64,000 bases of DNA from Oscillospiraceae bacterium. Lineage in GTDB: Bacteria; Bacillota; Clostridia; Oscillospirales; Oscillospiraceae. Below the pieces are notes generated by a model. It was given only the letters and a program-made list of their open reading frames with translations, was not told the DNA's origin and made no database searches. The position numbers and the translations under genes are program-made. Location of the stretch: contig JAFRIV010000023.1 in assembly GCA_017432615.1 (NCBI GenBank), positions 1-64,000 of the forward strand. The letters are read 5' to 3'. Within the stretch, counting starts at the first letter, position 1; each line of letters opens with the position of its first letter. This document shows positions 1 to 8,882 of the stretch, piece by piece.

Positions 1-99
1 TTCAGGGGCAGGCTGGTTTTAGCGTGCTCTGGGTAAAGTCGCGGTAGTTTTCGCTGAAAGCGCGAATTCTATCGCTTTTTTCACGTTTTTGGCCGTAGA
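1..99. other. No gene recognised
   Basis: All three plus-strand frames carry early stops in this stretch and I find no convincing start on the minus strand. It may hold the last codons of a gene lying to the left: one plus frame stays open from base 3 to a TAG at 45-47, which is too short to judge. Confidence 0.3.
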
Positions 100-140
100 A
101 AAGGAGCTGTGCAAAATTCTTATTTTGCTACAGCTCCTTT
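100..140. terminator. Long hairpin, probable terminator of the gene to the left
   Basis: Bases 100-117 pair with 122-140, with a single unpaired T at 129 and a TCTT loop, giving about 18 base pairs. The plus side is followed by a T-rich but interrupted run (TTTGCTCTTTCT), so termination is likely but not a textbook U tract. It separates the mgtE promoter from whatever lies upstream. Confidence 0.6.
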
Positions 141-175
141 GCTCTTTCTAAAAGCAAAAGTGAACCTGTTTTTCC

Positions 176-204
176 TTGACAAATCTGCAGTTTGAAAGTA
201 TTCT
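176..204 (+). promoter_or_regulatory. mgtE promoter
   Basis: TTGACA at 176-181, a 17-bp spacer, and TATTCT at 199-204. Transcription should begin near 211, leaving an untranslated leader of about 200 bases before mgtE. Confidence 0.7.
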
Positions 205-210
205 TATAAA

Positions 211-418
211 GGTATTTTACCGCTAATTGAATCAACGATAAAAGAAGGAGGAAACGACATGGACGCTGGTAGTAGCAGTGCATCGGGAGGCCGAAGTCAG
301 CAGGATGAGCACTTGCCAAAGTGCATGTGCGTTTTCTTTTATTTCGTCCTATAGTTGACCTTTTGACCTGCCGATGCAGCTTCCTGCCCGACAACCATTT
401 CGAGAGGAGGATTTGCTT
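211..418 (+). promoter_or_regulatory. Structured mgtE leader, possible cis-regulator
   Basis: The leader holds a perfect 6-bp hairpin with a GCCA loop (309-324), an 8-bp long-range pairing (279-286 with 371-378), and a CUUCCU at 380-385 that can pair, with one G-U, with the mgtE Shine-Dalgarno AGGAGG at 405-410. I do not recognise the conserved blocks of the M-box magnesium riboswitch. The arrangement suggests magnesium- or translation-dependent control; this is inference. Confidence 0.4.
259..354 (+). CDS. Putative 31-residue leader peptide upstream of mgtE
   Basis: ATG at 259 follows a strong AAGGAGG with good spacing, and the frame runs 31 codons to a TAG at 352. The peptide begins MDAGSSSASGG, is Ser/Gly-rich in its first half and ends in a hydrophobic stretch CMCVFFYFVL. 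It ends 64 bases before mgtE. The 309-324 hairpin lies inside the ORF, so a translating ribosome would open it. Known leader peptides of magnesium transporters (for example MgtL of Salmonella) couple translation to transcription, but this one shows no proline-rich run. Function unknown; it could also be a chance ORF. Confidence 0.4.
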   Translation: MDAGSSSASGGRSQQDEHLPKCMCVFFYFVL

Positions 419-1792
419 ATGGCAGAACACAGCATCACCGTGGAGAGCACGCTTCAGACGCTGCTCGAAGCAAAAAAATATTCAACCCTTAAAGACATTC
501 TTGTCACCATGAACGGGGCAGATGTTGCCGCGATTTTTGAAGAGACACAGGAGACCAAGATCCCGCTTCTTTTCCGTTTGCTTCCCAAAGAACTGGCAGC
601 GGAGACGTTTGTGGAGATGAACCCCGATCTGCAGGAACTGCTGATCAAAGGGTTTTCCGATAACGAACTGCGCGAAGTTGTAGATGAACTGTACGTGGAC
701 GACGCTGTGGACCTGGTAGAGGAGATGCCGGCGAATGTGGTCAAGCGGATCCTTGCGCAGGCAGATCCTCAGATGCGCCGGGAAATCAATGAGATCCTGC
801 GATATCCGGAAAACTCTGCCGGGTCGATTATGACGACAGAGTATATCTCTCTTCGCCCGAATATGACGGTGGATGAAGCCTTTGCCCGTATCCGAAGAAC
901 AGCGGTAGACAAAGAAACCATTTACACCTGTTATGTTACGGAGAACCGTAAACTTGTCGGCGTGTGTACCATGAAGGATCTTCTCCTTGTAAAGGACAAT
1001 GAGACCAGAATCCAGGATATGATGGATCGGAATGTGATTTCGGTACACACAAGTGATGACAGAGAAGAAATCGCGCTGCTCCTTTCCAAATATAATTTTC
1101 TGGCGTTGCCCGTGCTTGACAGTGATGACCGTATGGTCGGTATCGTGACATTCGACGACGCAATGGATGTTATCGAAGAAGAAGCGACCGAAGACATCGA
1201 AAAAATGGCAGCTATCCTGCCTTCGGATAAGGAATATCTTCGCTCAAATGCAGTTGACCTGTATAAAAAAAGGATCCCCTGGCTGCTTTTGCTGATGATC
1301 TCTGCCACATTTACCGGCATTATCATCACAAAATTCGAAAATGCACTGGCTGCACAGGTGATCCTGACCAGCTTTATCCCGATGCTGATGGATACGGGAG
1401 GCAATTCCGGTTCTCAGGCTTCAGTCACAGTGATTCGTGCACTTTCCCTCGGAGAACTGGAGTTTAAAGATCTTGCCAGTGTAGTCTGGAAAGAGATCCA
1501 GACGGCTGTTCTCTGTGGCGTGACGCTTGCCACAGCCTGTTTTCTCAAGATTATTCTGGTGGATCGGATGCTCCTTGGGAATACAGATGTGACGGTGTTG
1601 GTAGCATTTGTTGTCTGTGCGGCGATGGCACTGACGATCCTGGTGGCAAAGGTAATCGGATGTACACTGCCTATGGTGGCGAACCGGCTTGGCTTTGACC
1701 CTGCAGTAATGTCCAGCCCGTTTATTACAACGATAGTTGATGCATTGTCTTTGCTGGTCTATTTCACTCTCGCCACAGCTCTGCTGTTTTAG
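419..1792 (+). CDS. mgtE: Magnesium transporter MgtE
   Basis: Mg2+ channel/transporter of the inner membrane, 457 residues, the normal family length. Order seen: a helical MgtE_N domain (about 1-125), two CBS domains (about 130-250) that act as the cytosolic Mg2+ sensor, then five membrane helices from about residue 275. The pore segment with PMLMDTGGNSGSQAS is the diagnostic family signature. I place the start at ATG 419, which follows AGGAGG (405-410) by eight bases; an upstream in-frame ATG at 374 has no ribosome binding site. The gene is monocistronic, with its own promoter, a long leader and a strong terminator. Confidence 0.95.
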   Translation: MAEHSITVESTLQTLLEAKKYSTLKDILVTMNGADVAAIFEETQETKIPLLFRLLPKELAAETFVEMNPDLQELLIKGFSDNELREVVDELYVDDAVDLVEEMPANVVKRILAQADPQMRREINEILRYPENSAGSIMTTEYISLRPNMTVDEAFARIRRTAVDKETIYTCYVTENRKLVGVCTMKDLLLVKDNETRIQDMMDRNVISVHTSDDREEIALLLSKYNFLALPVLDSDDRMVGIVTFDDAMDVIEEEATEDIEKMAAILPSDKEYLRSNAVDLYKKRIPWLLLLMISATFTGIIITKFENALAAQVILTSFIPMLMDTGGNSGSQASVTVIRALSLGELEFKDLASVVWKEIQTAVLCGVTLATACFLKIILVDRMLLGNTDVTVLVAFVVCAAMALTILVAKVIGCTLPMVANRLGFDPAVMSSPFITTIVDALSLLVYFTLATALLF

Positions 1793-1809
1793 TAGAAAGA
1801 GCGGAATTT

Positions 1810-1843
1810 GCTCCTTCGGCTTGATGAACGAAGGAGCTTTTTT
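1810..1843 (+). terminator. Rho-independent terminator after mgtE
   Basis: GCTCCTTCG (1810-1818) pairs perfectly with CGAAGGAGC (1829-1837) and is followed by six T. Confidence 0.9.
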
Positions 1844-1878
1844 GCATTATCAGATCATCGAAAACAAAGGAATAATAA

Positions 1879-3081
1879 ATGAAAACAGTTGTGATTTGCG
1901 GCGGAGGTGCTTCCGGTATGATGGCTGCGCTTTCTGCGGCGGAAAAAAAAGAAAACAAAGTACTTCTGCTGGAGCGTCAGGCGCGTGTGGGAAGAAAGCT
2001 GCTTGCCACCGGAAACGGAAGATGCAATTTGACCAATACGGGTGCTTCAATCGAACATTATCACGGGGCAGATCCCGCTTTCGCCTCTTTTGCCCTTAAG
2101 GCATACCCGCCGGAAGAAATGCTGACGTTTTTTCGGTCGTTGGGGCTGGTCTGCATAGAGACGGCCGGGGGACGTGTCTATCCGCTTTCAGATACAGCGG
2201 GCAGCGTGCTGGATGTCCTTCGCCTGGCACTGGATGCTGCAGGAGTACAGATACATACCGGAGAGTGCGTGAAACAGATCCAGCAGAGGAAAAGAGGATT
2301 CCTTGTCAAAACGGAAGAGGCAAACTATCCGGCTGACGTGCTGATCATCGCCTGTGGGGGAAGGGCAGGCGGGAAACTCGGAGGTGTAAATGACGGTTAT
2401 GAACTGTTATCGGCTCTTGGCCATCACCGCACGGCTCTTGTCCCTGCTCTCGTTCCGATCTGGACGGAACCGGAGATCCCCCGCTCATTGAAAGGAGTGC
2501 GGGCATCAGCCACAGTGGAACTTTATAGAGACAAAAAACAGATTGCGGAAAGCACAGGAGAAGTGCAATTTGTGGAGAGAGGTGTTTCGGGGCCGGCAAT
2601 CTTCGACCTTTCGAGGTCGGCTGTACAGGGGGGAGAACTGATTATGGATTTCCTTTCCTGCCTTTCTGTCAGGGAGGTAGCGAATCTGCTCGCTCAGCGG
2701 AGAACGCTCTCTCCGGAAAAGGAAAACAGCATTGTTTTTGCCGGGCTGCTGCACAGCCGGTTGGGCCTCGCAGTGGTGAAAGCGGCGGGGTTCAAACCAT
2801 CGGGAAAAATCGGAGATCTTTCGGACGAACATTTGAAGAAAATTGCATATACGGCAAAAAGACTTTCTCTTCGAATCACAGGAACAGATACCTTTGAAAA
2901 CGCACAGGTAACGGCAGGCGGAATGGATGTACGGGAGTTTCATGCGAAAACAATGGAAAGCAAGCTCATGCCGGGAGTGTTTGCCTGCGGGGAAGTACTG
3001 GATATAGACGGAGATTGCGGCGGCTTCAATTTACATTGGGCCTGGGCCAGCGGACGTCTGGCAGGGAGAGCAGGAAAATGA
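1879..3081 (+). CDS. FAD-dependent oxidoreductase, HI0933/BaiN family
   Basis: 400-residue flavoprotein of the HI0933-like family (annotated variously as aminoacetone oxidase family or BaiN). The N-terminal FAD-binding motif ICGGGASGMMAA is at about 6-17, the family motif GRCNLTN at about 46-52, and a C-terminal FAD contact region (ACGEVLDIDGDCGGFN) is near residue 370. The physiological substrate of most members is unknown. ATG follows AAAGGA. It overlaps the next gene by four bases (ATGA), so the two flavoproteins are probably translationally coupled and lead an operon that ends in psuG. Confidence 0.85.
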   Translation: MKTVVICGGGASGMMAALSAAEKKENKVLLLERQARVGRKLLATGNGRCNLTNTGASIEHYHGADPAFASFALKAYPPEEMLTFFRSLGLVCIETAGGRVYPLSDTAGSVLDVLRLALDAAGVQIHTGECVKQIQQRKRGFLVKTEEANYPADVLIIACGGRAGGKLGGVNDGYELLSALGHHRTALVPALVPIWTEPEIPRSLKGVRASATVELYRDKKQIAESTGEVQFVERGVSGPAIFDLSRSAVQGGELIMDFLSCLSVREVANLLAQRRTLSPEKENSIVFAGLLHSRLGLAVVKAAGFKPSGKIGDLSDEHLKKIAYTAKRLSLRITGTDTFENAQVTAGGMDVREFHAKTMESKLMPGVFACGEVLDIDGDCGGFNLHWAWASGRLAGRAGK

Positions 3082-4700
3082 TTCTGGTACGCAATATTCG
3101 TGTGATTCCGGGAGAAAGCCTGGAAAAACTCCCTGGAGCGGTTTCCAGAAAACTGCATATTCCTGAAAAAAAGATCTGTACCTGCCGGATTGTCCGCAGA
3201 TCCCTGGATGCTAGAAAGAAAAGTGACATTCATTATTCTGTCAGCGCTGCCATCACTGTGCAGGGAGATGAAGAGAAGATTTTGAAATCTGCCAAAGGAT
3301 GTAACTGCAGCGCTTACACGCCTCCGGCACTGCCTTATTATGGTAAAATTCCCTTTTTCGGACAACGGCCGGTCGTGGTCGGATTCGGCCCGGCAGGCAT
3401 GTTTGCGGCACTGGTGTTAGCCCGCTCCGGGCTCAAGCCGATTATTCTGGAGCGTGGACAGACGGTGGAGAAGAGGCAGACAGCGGTGGAAGCATTCCGC
3501 CGTTTCGGCATTTTAAATCCGGAGAGCAATGTACAATTCGGAGAAGGAGGAGCCGGTACATTTTCAGATGGCAAACTGAATACCGGCACGCATGACGGGC
3601 GTATTCCTTTTGTGCTGCAGACTTTTTATGAACATGGAGCAAACGAAAGTGTGCTTTATGACGCAAAGCCACATATCGGCACGGATGTACTGCAGAGGAT
3701 CGTAAAAAATATCCGTGAGGAGATCCTTTCCCTGGGCGGAGAGCTTCGGTTTGAAACCAGGGTGGAAAGCCTGCAGCTTAACGGCGACACCCTGTGTGGT
3801 GTAACAGTCAAAAATCGAGACGGAACATATACGCTGCCCTGTACCCTGTGTATTCTTGCCATCGGGCATTCCGCCCGGGATACGTTTGAAGCACTCAATG
3901 CGCAGCAGATTCCCATGGAACGCAAGGCGTTTTCCATGGGGGTACGGATCGAACATCTGCAACAGGAGATCAACCTGGCCCAGTATGGGAGAATAGACAA
4001 CAATCTGCCATCTGCCGACTATTCCCTGAGCGTTCATCTTCCCGATGGGAACAGTGCTTATACGTTTTGTATGTGCCCGGGAGGATATGTATTTGGTGCA
4101 ACGAGTGAAAATGGCAGAGTCTGCACAAACGGGATGAGCTATTCCGGGCGAAGTGGAAACAATGCCAATGCCGCGCTGCTCGTCACACTTCATCCGAAGA
4201 ATTTTCCCGGAGAAGGAGCCCTTGCCGGGATGACCTGGCAGAGAGAGATTGAAAAACGTGCTTTTGAATATGCAGCGGAAGTATGCCCCTATGCTGCTCC
4301 TGCACAGTTGGTGGGGGATTTTCTCCTAAACAGACCGAGCACAGGTCCCGGGAAAGTCCAGCCAACTTATATGCCGGCAGTAAAGTGGGGAAACCTCTGT
4401 GAAATATTGCCAATAGAAATCTCTTCTGTCCTTTTAGAAACTCTGCCGGAACTGGGAAAAAAACTTCCCGGATTTGCAGATCCGGAAGCTGTGCTCACCG
4501 GGCCTGAAACCCGATCGTCTTCCCCGGTACGCATCTTACGCGGAGAAGACTGCCAATCGCATGTAAAGGGACTGTATCCCTGCGGGGAAGGTGCCGGCTA
4601 TGCAGGCGGAATCACGTCCGCCGCGGTGGACGGGATCCGATGTGCAGAGGCAATCCTTCGAAGAGTTTCAGGAATTGTCCTTGAGGAGAACAAAGGATAG
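3078..4700 (+). CDS. FAD-dependent dehydrogenase, COG2509 family
   Basis: 540 residues. An N-terminal domain of about 90 residues, typical of COG2509, precedes the FAD motif VVVGFGPAGMFAALVLA (about 100-116). FGEGGAGTFSDGKLNTGTHD is a hallmark of this uncharacterised dehydrogenase family, and the C-terminal GAGYAGGITSAAVDG closes the FAD site. The start ATG at 3078 overlaps the previous stop; an open frame continues further upstream but lies wholly inside the previous gene. The biochemical role is unknown. Pairing with an HI0933-type flavoprotein and with pseudouridine genes is worth noting but does not define the substrate. Confidence 0.85.
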   Translation: MILVRNIRVIPGESLEKLPGAVSRKLHIPEKKICTCRIVRRSLDARKKSDIHYSVSAAITVQGDEEKILKSAKGCNCSAYTPPALPYYGKIPFFGQRPVVVGFGPAGMFAALVLARSGLKPIILERGQTVEKRQTAVEAFRRFGILNPESNVQFGEGGAGTFSDGKLNTGTHDGRIPFVLQTFYEHGANESVLYDAKPHIGTDVLQRIVKNIREEILSLGGELRFETRVESLQLNGDTLCGVTVKNRDGTYTLPCTLCILAIGHSARDTFEALNAQQIPMERKAFSMGVRIEHLQQEINLAQYGRIDNNLPSADYSLSVHLPDGNSAYTFCMCPGGYVFGATSENGRVCTNGMSYSGRSGNNANAALLVTLHPKNFPGEGALAGMTWQREIEKRAFEYAAEVCPYAAPAQLVGDFLLNRPSTGPGKVQPTYMPAVKWGNLCEILPIEISSVLLETLPELGKKLPGFADPEAVLTGPETRSSSPVRILRGEDCQSHVKGLYPCGEGAGYAGGITSAAVDGIRCAEAILRRVSGIVLEENKG

Positions 4701-4707
4701 TGATATA

Positions 4708-5667
4708 ATGGAAAACACAAGGGGGCGAAGCAATGTGGGGGAAAAAGGATATGTTGCGGTAGTCGGCGGGGTGAACATTGATATCGGCGGAAAGCCCTTT
4801 CAGCCTTTGATCGCAAAAGATTCCAATCCCGGGCGCGTTTCCATCAGCCTTGGCGGGGTAGGAAGAAATATTGCTCATAACATGGCGCTGCTTGGACTGG
4901 ATGTTCGCTTTTTAACAGCTTTTGGGGATGACCTGTATGCACGGCAAATCGAAGACAGCTGCATTTCTCTCGGTATTGATATCAGTTGTGCGCGCAAAAT
5001 ATCGGGCGGGATTACTTCAACCTATATTTTTCTCAGTGAAGCTGATGGAGATATGGCAATGGCTGTCTCGGATATGGAAATTTGTGAACAGATCAGCCCC
5101 GCTTATCTTGCCGCCAATCTTACTCTGATCAATAACGCCAGAGTTGTTGTGGCGGACGGAAATCTGAGTGAGAATTCGCTGCAATATCTGGCAAGCCACT
5201 GTACTGTGCCGCTTTTTGTGGACCCTGTTTCCGTTGCAAAAGCAAAAAAACTGAAGGGAATATTAAGCAGTATCCATACCTTCAAGCCAAATCGTATAGA
5301 GGCGGAAGCCTTAAGCGGAATACCCGTTTCTGATGTGACTTCTGCATGCACATCGGCAGAAAAACTGTTGGAGAGCGGGATGCGGCGCGTGTTTCTCTCT
5401 CTCGGCAGCCGGGGTGTTCTGGCTGCTGACCGGAACGAGGCATTTTTCCAAGAAAGTTTTCCGGCAGCGGTGCGTAATACTACAGGAGCCGGAGATGCAT
5501 TTATGGCTGCCCTCGTTTGGGCTTATCTGAAAGAAATGGACCTCAGGGGAAGCACTATGGCAGCATCCGCTGCGGCCGCCATTGCAACAGAAAGCAAAGA
5601 AACCATCAATCCTGCACTTTCAGAAGAAACTTTGCGGGCAAGAATGAACAACATTATGGAGGAATAG
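4708..5667 (+). CDS. psuK: Pseudouridine kinase, PfkB family
   Basis: 319-residue ribokinase/PfkB-type kinase. GGVNIDIGGKP at the N-terminus and the ATP-site signature NTTGAGDAFMAAL near residue 265, with catalytic Asp in GAGD, show the fold. It lies three bases before psuG, which gives the specificity: phosphorylation of pseudouridine to pseudouridine 5'-phosphate for cleavage by PsuG. ATG 4708 follows AAAGGA; longer in-frame versions run back into the preceding gene and are not credible. Some PfkB kinases next to psuG act on other nucleosides, so the substrate rests on context. Confidence 0.85.
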   Translation: MENTRGRSNVGEKGYVAVVGGVNIDIGGKPFQPLIAKDSNPGRVSISLGGVGRNIAHNMALLGLDVRFLTAFGDDLYARQIEDSCISLGIDISCARKISGGITSTYIFLSEADGDMAMAVSDMEICEQISPAYLAANLTLINNARVVVADGNLSENSLQYLASHCTVPLFVDPVSVAKAKKLKGILSSIHTFKPNRIEAEALSGIPVSDVTSACTSAEKLLESGMRRVFLSLGSRGVLAADRNEAFFQESFPAAVRNTTGAGDAFMAALVWAYLKEMDLRGSTMAASAAAAIATESKETINPALSEETLRARMNNIMEE

Positions 5668-5670
5668 ACA

Positions 5671-6594
5671 ATGAATTTAAATCCGTATCTTGATGTAAAC
5701 CCTGAGGTAGCAGCTGCACTTGCGGAAGGAAAGCCGGTTGTTGCACTGGAATCCACGATCATTTCCCACGGAATGCCCTATCCGCAGAATGTGGAAACAG
5801 CACTGAATGTGGAAAAAATCATCCGGGAAAACGGGGCTGTTCCCGCCACCATCGCTATCATTGGCGGACGGCTGAAAGCCGGACTGACCCCGGAAGAAAT
5901 CGATTATCTCGGCAAAAGCGGCCGTGCGGTGGCAAAGGCCAGCCGGCGGGATCTGGCAGTGCTGGTTTCCAAAGGCCTGGATGGAGCGACGACAGTGACT
6001 ACCACTATGATGATTGCCGCTATGGCAGGCATCTGTGTATTCGCCACAGGAGGAATCGGCGGGGTACATCGCGGAGCGGAAACAACAATGGATATTTCCG
6101 CAGATCTGGAAGAACTGGCAAATACCCCGGTGGTGGTCGTTTGTGCCGGAGCCAAAGCAATTTTGGATCTGAAGCTTACGCTTGAATATCTGGAGACCCA
6201 TGGCGTTCCTGTAATCGGGTATGGAACGGAAGAACTCCCTGCCTTTTACAGTCGGCACTCCGGTTTGAAGGTAGACTATCGGCTGGATACCCCGGATGAG
6301 ATTGCAAAAGCCTTTTATGTACAGCAGAAGCTGGGAATGAAAGGCGGTATGCTTGTCACAAATCCGATTCCGGAAGAATATGCAATGGATGATACCATAA
6401 TCAACAAGGCAATTGATGAAGCCATTGAGGAAATGAATGCCCGGGGCATCCATGGGAAAGAGGCAACACCATTCCTGCTGGCGAAGGTAAAGGATCTGAC
6501 CGGTGGAGACAGCCTGGATTCCAACATCCATCTGGTATATAATAATGCCATGGTGGCCTCGCGGATTGCAAAAAGCTTTTGTGCCATGAAATAA
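5671..6594 (+). CDS. psuG: Pseudouridine-5'-phosphate glycosidase
   Basis: 307 residues, standard length. PsuG reversibly splits the C-C glycosidic bond of pseudouridine 5'-phosphate into uracil and ribose 5-phosphate. Family segments seen: VALESTIISHGMPYPQN near 23-39, the FATGGIGGVHRGAE loop near 125-138 and the C-terminal NPIPEEYA. It is the last gene of the four-gene operon and is followed by a terminator. The RBS (GGAGGAATAG) lies in the end of psuK. Confidence 0.95.
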   Translation: MNLNPYLDVNPEVAAALAEGKPVVALESTIISHGMPYPQNVETALNVEKIIRENGAVPATIAIIGGRLKAGLTPEEIDYLGKSGRAVAKASRRDLAVLVSKGLDGATTVTTTMMIAAMAGICVFATGGIGGVHRGAETTMDISADLEELANTPVVVVCAGAKAILDLKLTLEYLETHGVPVIGYGTEELPAFYSRHSGLKVDYRLDTPDEIAKAFYVQQKLGMKGGMLVTNPIPEEYAMDDTIINKAIDEAIEEMNARGIHGKEATPFLLAKVKDLTGGDSLDSNIHLVYNNAMVASRIAKSFCAMK

Positions 6595-6621
6595 TCCGGC
6601 AACAAAAATCTGAAGAAAACG

Positions 6622-6656
6622 AAAACCGCTGCCAGCTGAACCTGGCAACGGTTTTT
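6622..6656. terminator. Bidirectional terminator between psuG and proA
   Basis: AACCG-C-TGCCAG pairs with CTGGCA-A-CGGTT with one mismatch, followed by a T run on the plus strand and TTTTCGTTTT on the minus strand. It serves the converging psuG and proA transcripts. Confidence 0.8.
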
Positions 6657-6714
6657 TATAAGCGATAAGACCACAAAAGGGATGCGGAATAGAAGCGGCT
6701 GAGAAAAGACAAAC

Positions 6715-7971
6715 TTATCGGATCTGCCCGTTTCCACGCACGATATATTTATAGGTATTCAGTTCCTCCAGCCCCATCGGCCCGCGTGCATGAAGCTTTT
6801 GCGTGGAAATCCCCATTTCGCAACCGAGACCGAATTCTCCACCATCGGTAAAACGGGTGGAGACGTTTACGTAAACAGCCGCCGCATCGACCAGGGCAGT
6901 GAATTTTTTGGCATTTTCTTCGTTTTTCGTGAGGATGGCTTCACTATGCCCGGTGGAATGACGGGCAATGTGTGCAATTGCAGCATCAGCATCATCGACC
7001 ACAGCAACGGCCAGAATGTAATCCAGAAATTCCGTATCAAAGTCCTTTTCCCCTGCCGGAATGCCGGGGATGATCGCAGCAGCAGCTTTGTCCAGACGCA
7101 GTTCAACCGGCGGAAGGCTGCGCAAAAGGCGTTCTTCGGTCAAATGCTTCTGTAATCTCGGAAGAAATGTGTCGGCAATACCTTTATGGACCAGCAGCAC
7201 CTCTTCCGCGTTACATACGGAAGGTCTGCTGGCTTTGGCGTTTTCAATGATGGTCAAAGCCTGATCCAGATCGGCAGATTCGTCCACAAAAATGTGGCAG
7301 ATACCGGTCCCGGTTTGGATGCAGGGCACTTTCGCATTTTCGGTGCAGCGGCGGATCAGACCTGCACCGCCGCGGGGGATCAGAAGATCTACCAAACCGA
7401 CAGCATGCATCAGTTCATCTGCACTGGCATGATCGGTATCTTCCACAAACCCGACAAGAGAGGCGGGAAGCCCGGAATACTCCAGACCGTGACGAATTGC
7501 CTGTACGATTGCCAGATTGGAACGAAAAGCCTCTTTCCCGCCTCGAAGAATAACGGCATTGCCGGATTTTAATGCCAGAACGGCAGCATCTGACGTTACA
7601 TTCGGACGGCTTTCATAAATAATGGCGATGACACCGAGCGGAACAGAGGTCTTTTCAATCACAAGACCATTCGGCCGCTCCACACGGCGAATTACGCGAC
7701 CCTCCGGATCCGGCAGGGCAGCAACTTCTCGTACACCCTGTGCCATCCCGGCAATGCGATCTTTCGTCAGGGTCAGGCGATCAATCATTACTTCCCCATA
7801 GCGTGAACGGGCTGCTTCAACATCAGCCCTGTTCGCAGCTAGGATCTCCTCTTGTTCCTTCAGCAGGCAATCGGCTATTTTTTCAAGGGCAATGTTTTTT
7901 CTCTCCCTGGAAGCAGTCAAAGCCGGGAGCGCCGCGCGTGTCTCCAGCAAGATCTCACGTGTTTCCTTCAT
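6715..7971 (-). CDS. proA: Gamma-glutamyl phosphate reductase
   Basis: 418 residues, full length. Second step of proline synthesis: NADPH-dependent reduction of gamma-glutamyl phosphate to glutamate 5-semialdehyde. The aldehyde dehydrogenase fold is clear; the catalytic Cys lies in the SVCNAEEVL segment near residue 253, and GGEFGLGCEMGIST and LHARGPMGLEELNTYKY are C-terminal ProA signatures. The start codon shares one base with the proB stop (TGATG), so proB and proA are translationally coupled. Confidence 0.96.
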   Translation of the reverse strand: MKETREILLETRAALPALTASRERKNIALEKIADCLLKEQEEILAANRADVEAARSRYGEVMIDRLTLTKDRIAGMAQGVREVAALPDPEGRVIRRVERPNGLVIEKTSVPLGVIAIIYESRPNVTSDAAVLALKSGNAVILRGGKEAFRSNLAIVQAIRHGLEYSGLPASLVGFVEDTDHASADELMHAVGLVDLLIPRGGAGLIRRCTENAKVPCIQTGTGICHIFVDESADLDQALTIIENAKASRPSVCNAEEVLLVHKGIADTFLPRLQKHLTEERLLRSLPPVELRLDKAAAAIIPGIPAGEKDFDTEFLDYILAVAVVDDADAAIAHIARHSTGHSEAILTKNEENAKKFTALVDAAAVYVNVSTRFTDGGEFGLGCEMGISTQKLHARGPMGLEELNTYKYIVRGNGQIR

Positions 7972-8741
7972 CAGATTTTCCTCCCTTTAAAAGTTGTACC
8001 AACGCTTTTTTTATCCAGGATATCATAGAGAACGGATGGCTGCGCTCCATTGGCGATGATCATATCTGTGCCGGCATCCATGCATATTTTTGCAGCGGAT
8101 AGTTTGGTGGCCATTCCGCCGGTAGAAAGCATTGTGCCGCTTCCACCGGCATTGTCGAGCATGTCCTGCGTGATTTCATGTACTTCGGAAATTAAACGGG
8201 CATTGGCATCTTTGCGTGGATCGGCCGTATATAACCCGTCAATGTCTGAAAGAATAATCAATAAGTCCGCCTTTACACTCACGGCAACCAGGGCACTGAG
8301 TGTGTCATTGTCTCCCACAGCAATTTCTACAGTGGATACAGTGTCGTTTTCATTAATGACAGGCAGCGCACCAAGTTCCAGCAGCCGCTGCAGGGTGTTG
8401 GTAAAATTGGCGTGCCGCTGTGTCTCCCGGAGATCTTCTCCGGTCAGCAGAATCTGAGCTACCGTATGGTTATATTCCGAAAACTGCTTGTCATAAACGT
8501 ACATCAGTTCACATTGCCCGACGGCTGCTGCTGCCTGCTTGGTCGGCATATCGGTCGGCCGAGCAGTGAGATTCAGCTTTCCGACACCCATCCCGATTGC
8601 TCCCGAAGAAATCAGAATCACTTCATGCCCTGCATTTTTCACGTCACTGAGCACTTTGCAAAGTTCTTCTACATGCCGGATATTCAAATGACCGGATGGA
8701 TGGGTAAGGGTCGATGTCCCGACTTTAACGGCAATTCTCAT
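7971..8741 (-). CDS. proB: Glutamate 5-kinase, short form without PUA domain
   Basis: 256 residues. Amino-acid kinase fold: KVGTSTLTHPSG at the N-terminus, ISSGAIGMGVGKL near residue 45, and a C-terminal MATKLSAAKICMDAGTD segment. It makes gamma-glutamyl phosphate, the committed step of proline synthesis. Most ProB proteins carry an extra C-terminal PUA domain (about 365 residues); here the protein stops at the end of the kinase domain, a form known in some Firmicutes. The open frame ends cleanly and overlaps proA, so this is not a truncation by mutation. Confidence 0.93.
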   Translation of the reverse strand: MRIAVKVGTSTLTHPSGHLNIRHVEELCKVLSDVKNAGHEVILISSGAIGMGVGKLNLTARPTDMPTKQAAAAVGQCELMYVYDKQFSEYNHTVAQILLTGEDLRETQRHANFTNTLQRLLELGALPVINENDTVSTVEIAVGDNDTLSALVAVSVKADLLIILSDIDGLYTADPRKDANARLISEVHEITQDMLDNAGGSGTMLSTGGMATKLSAAKICMDAGTDMIIANGAQPSVLYDILDKKSVGTTFKGRKI

Positions 8742-8777
8742 AAGGATCCTCCGCTATGCGATAGTTTTAATAACGCT

Positions 8778-8806
8778 ACTATAGAATATTTTCCAGGTTT
8801 TTGCAA
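8778..8806 (-). promoter_or_regulatory. proBA promoter
   Basis: On the minus strand: TTGCAA (8801-8806), a 17-bp spacer, TATAGT (8778-8783). The -10 box ends 37 bases before the proB start, with AGCGGAGGATCC as ribosome binding site. Confidence 0.75.
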
Positions 8807-8853
8807 TACTTTCTCAAAACTTGCGTTTATTATAGTGGGGATCCTGAAGGACT

Positions 8854-8882
8854 CTTCCGCCGGAATGCCGGAAGCGTTTTTT
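8854..8882 (+). terminator. Weak terminator-like hairpin in the proB-adh gap
   Basis: CTTCCG (8854-8859) pairs with CGGAAG (8869-8874), followed by CGTTTTTT. There is no recognised plus-strand gene upstream, so it may be a chance structure or the relic of a lost gene. Confidence 0.3.

Noticed and set aside
211..418. M-box magnesium riboswitch before mgtE
   Set aside because: The conserved blocks I associate with the M-box are not visible; only generic stems and a short ORF are seen, so it is listed as an unassigned leader.
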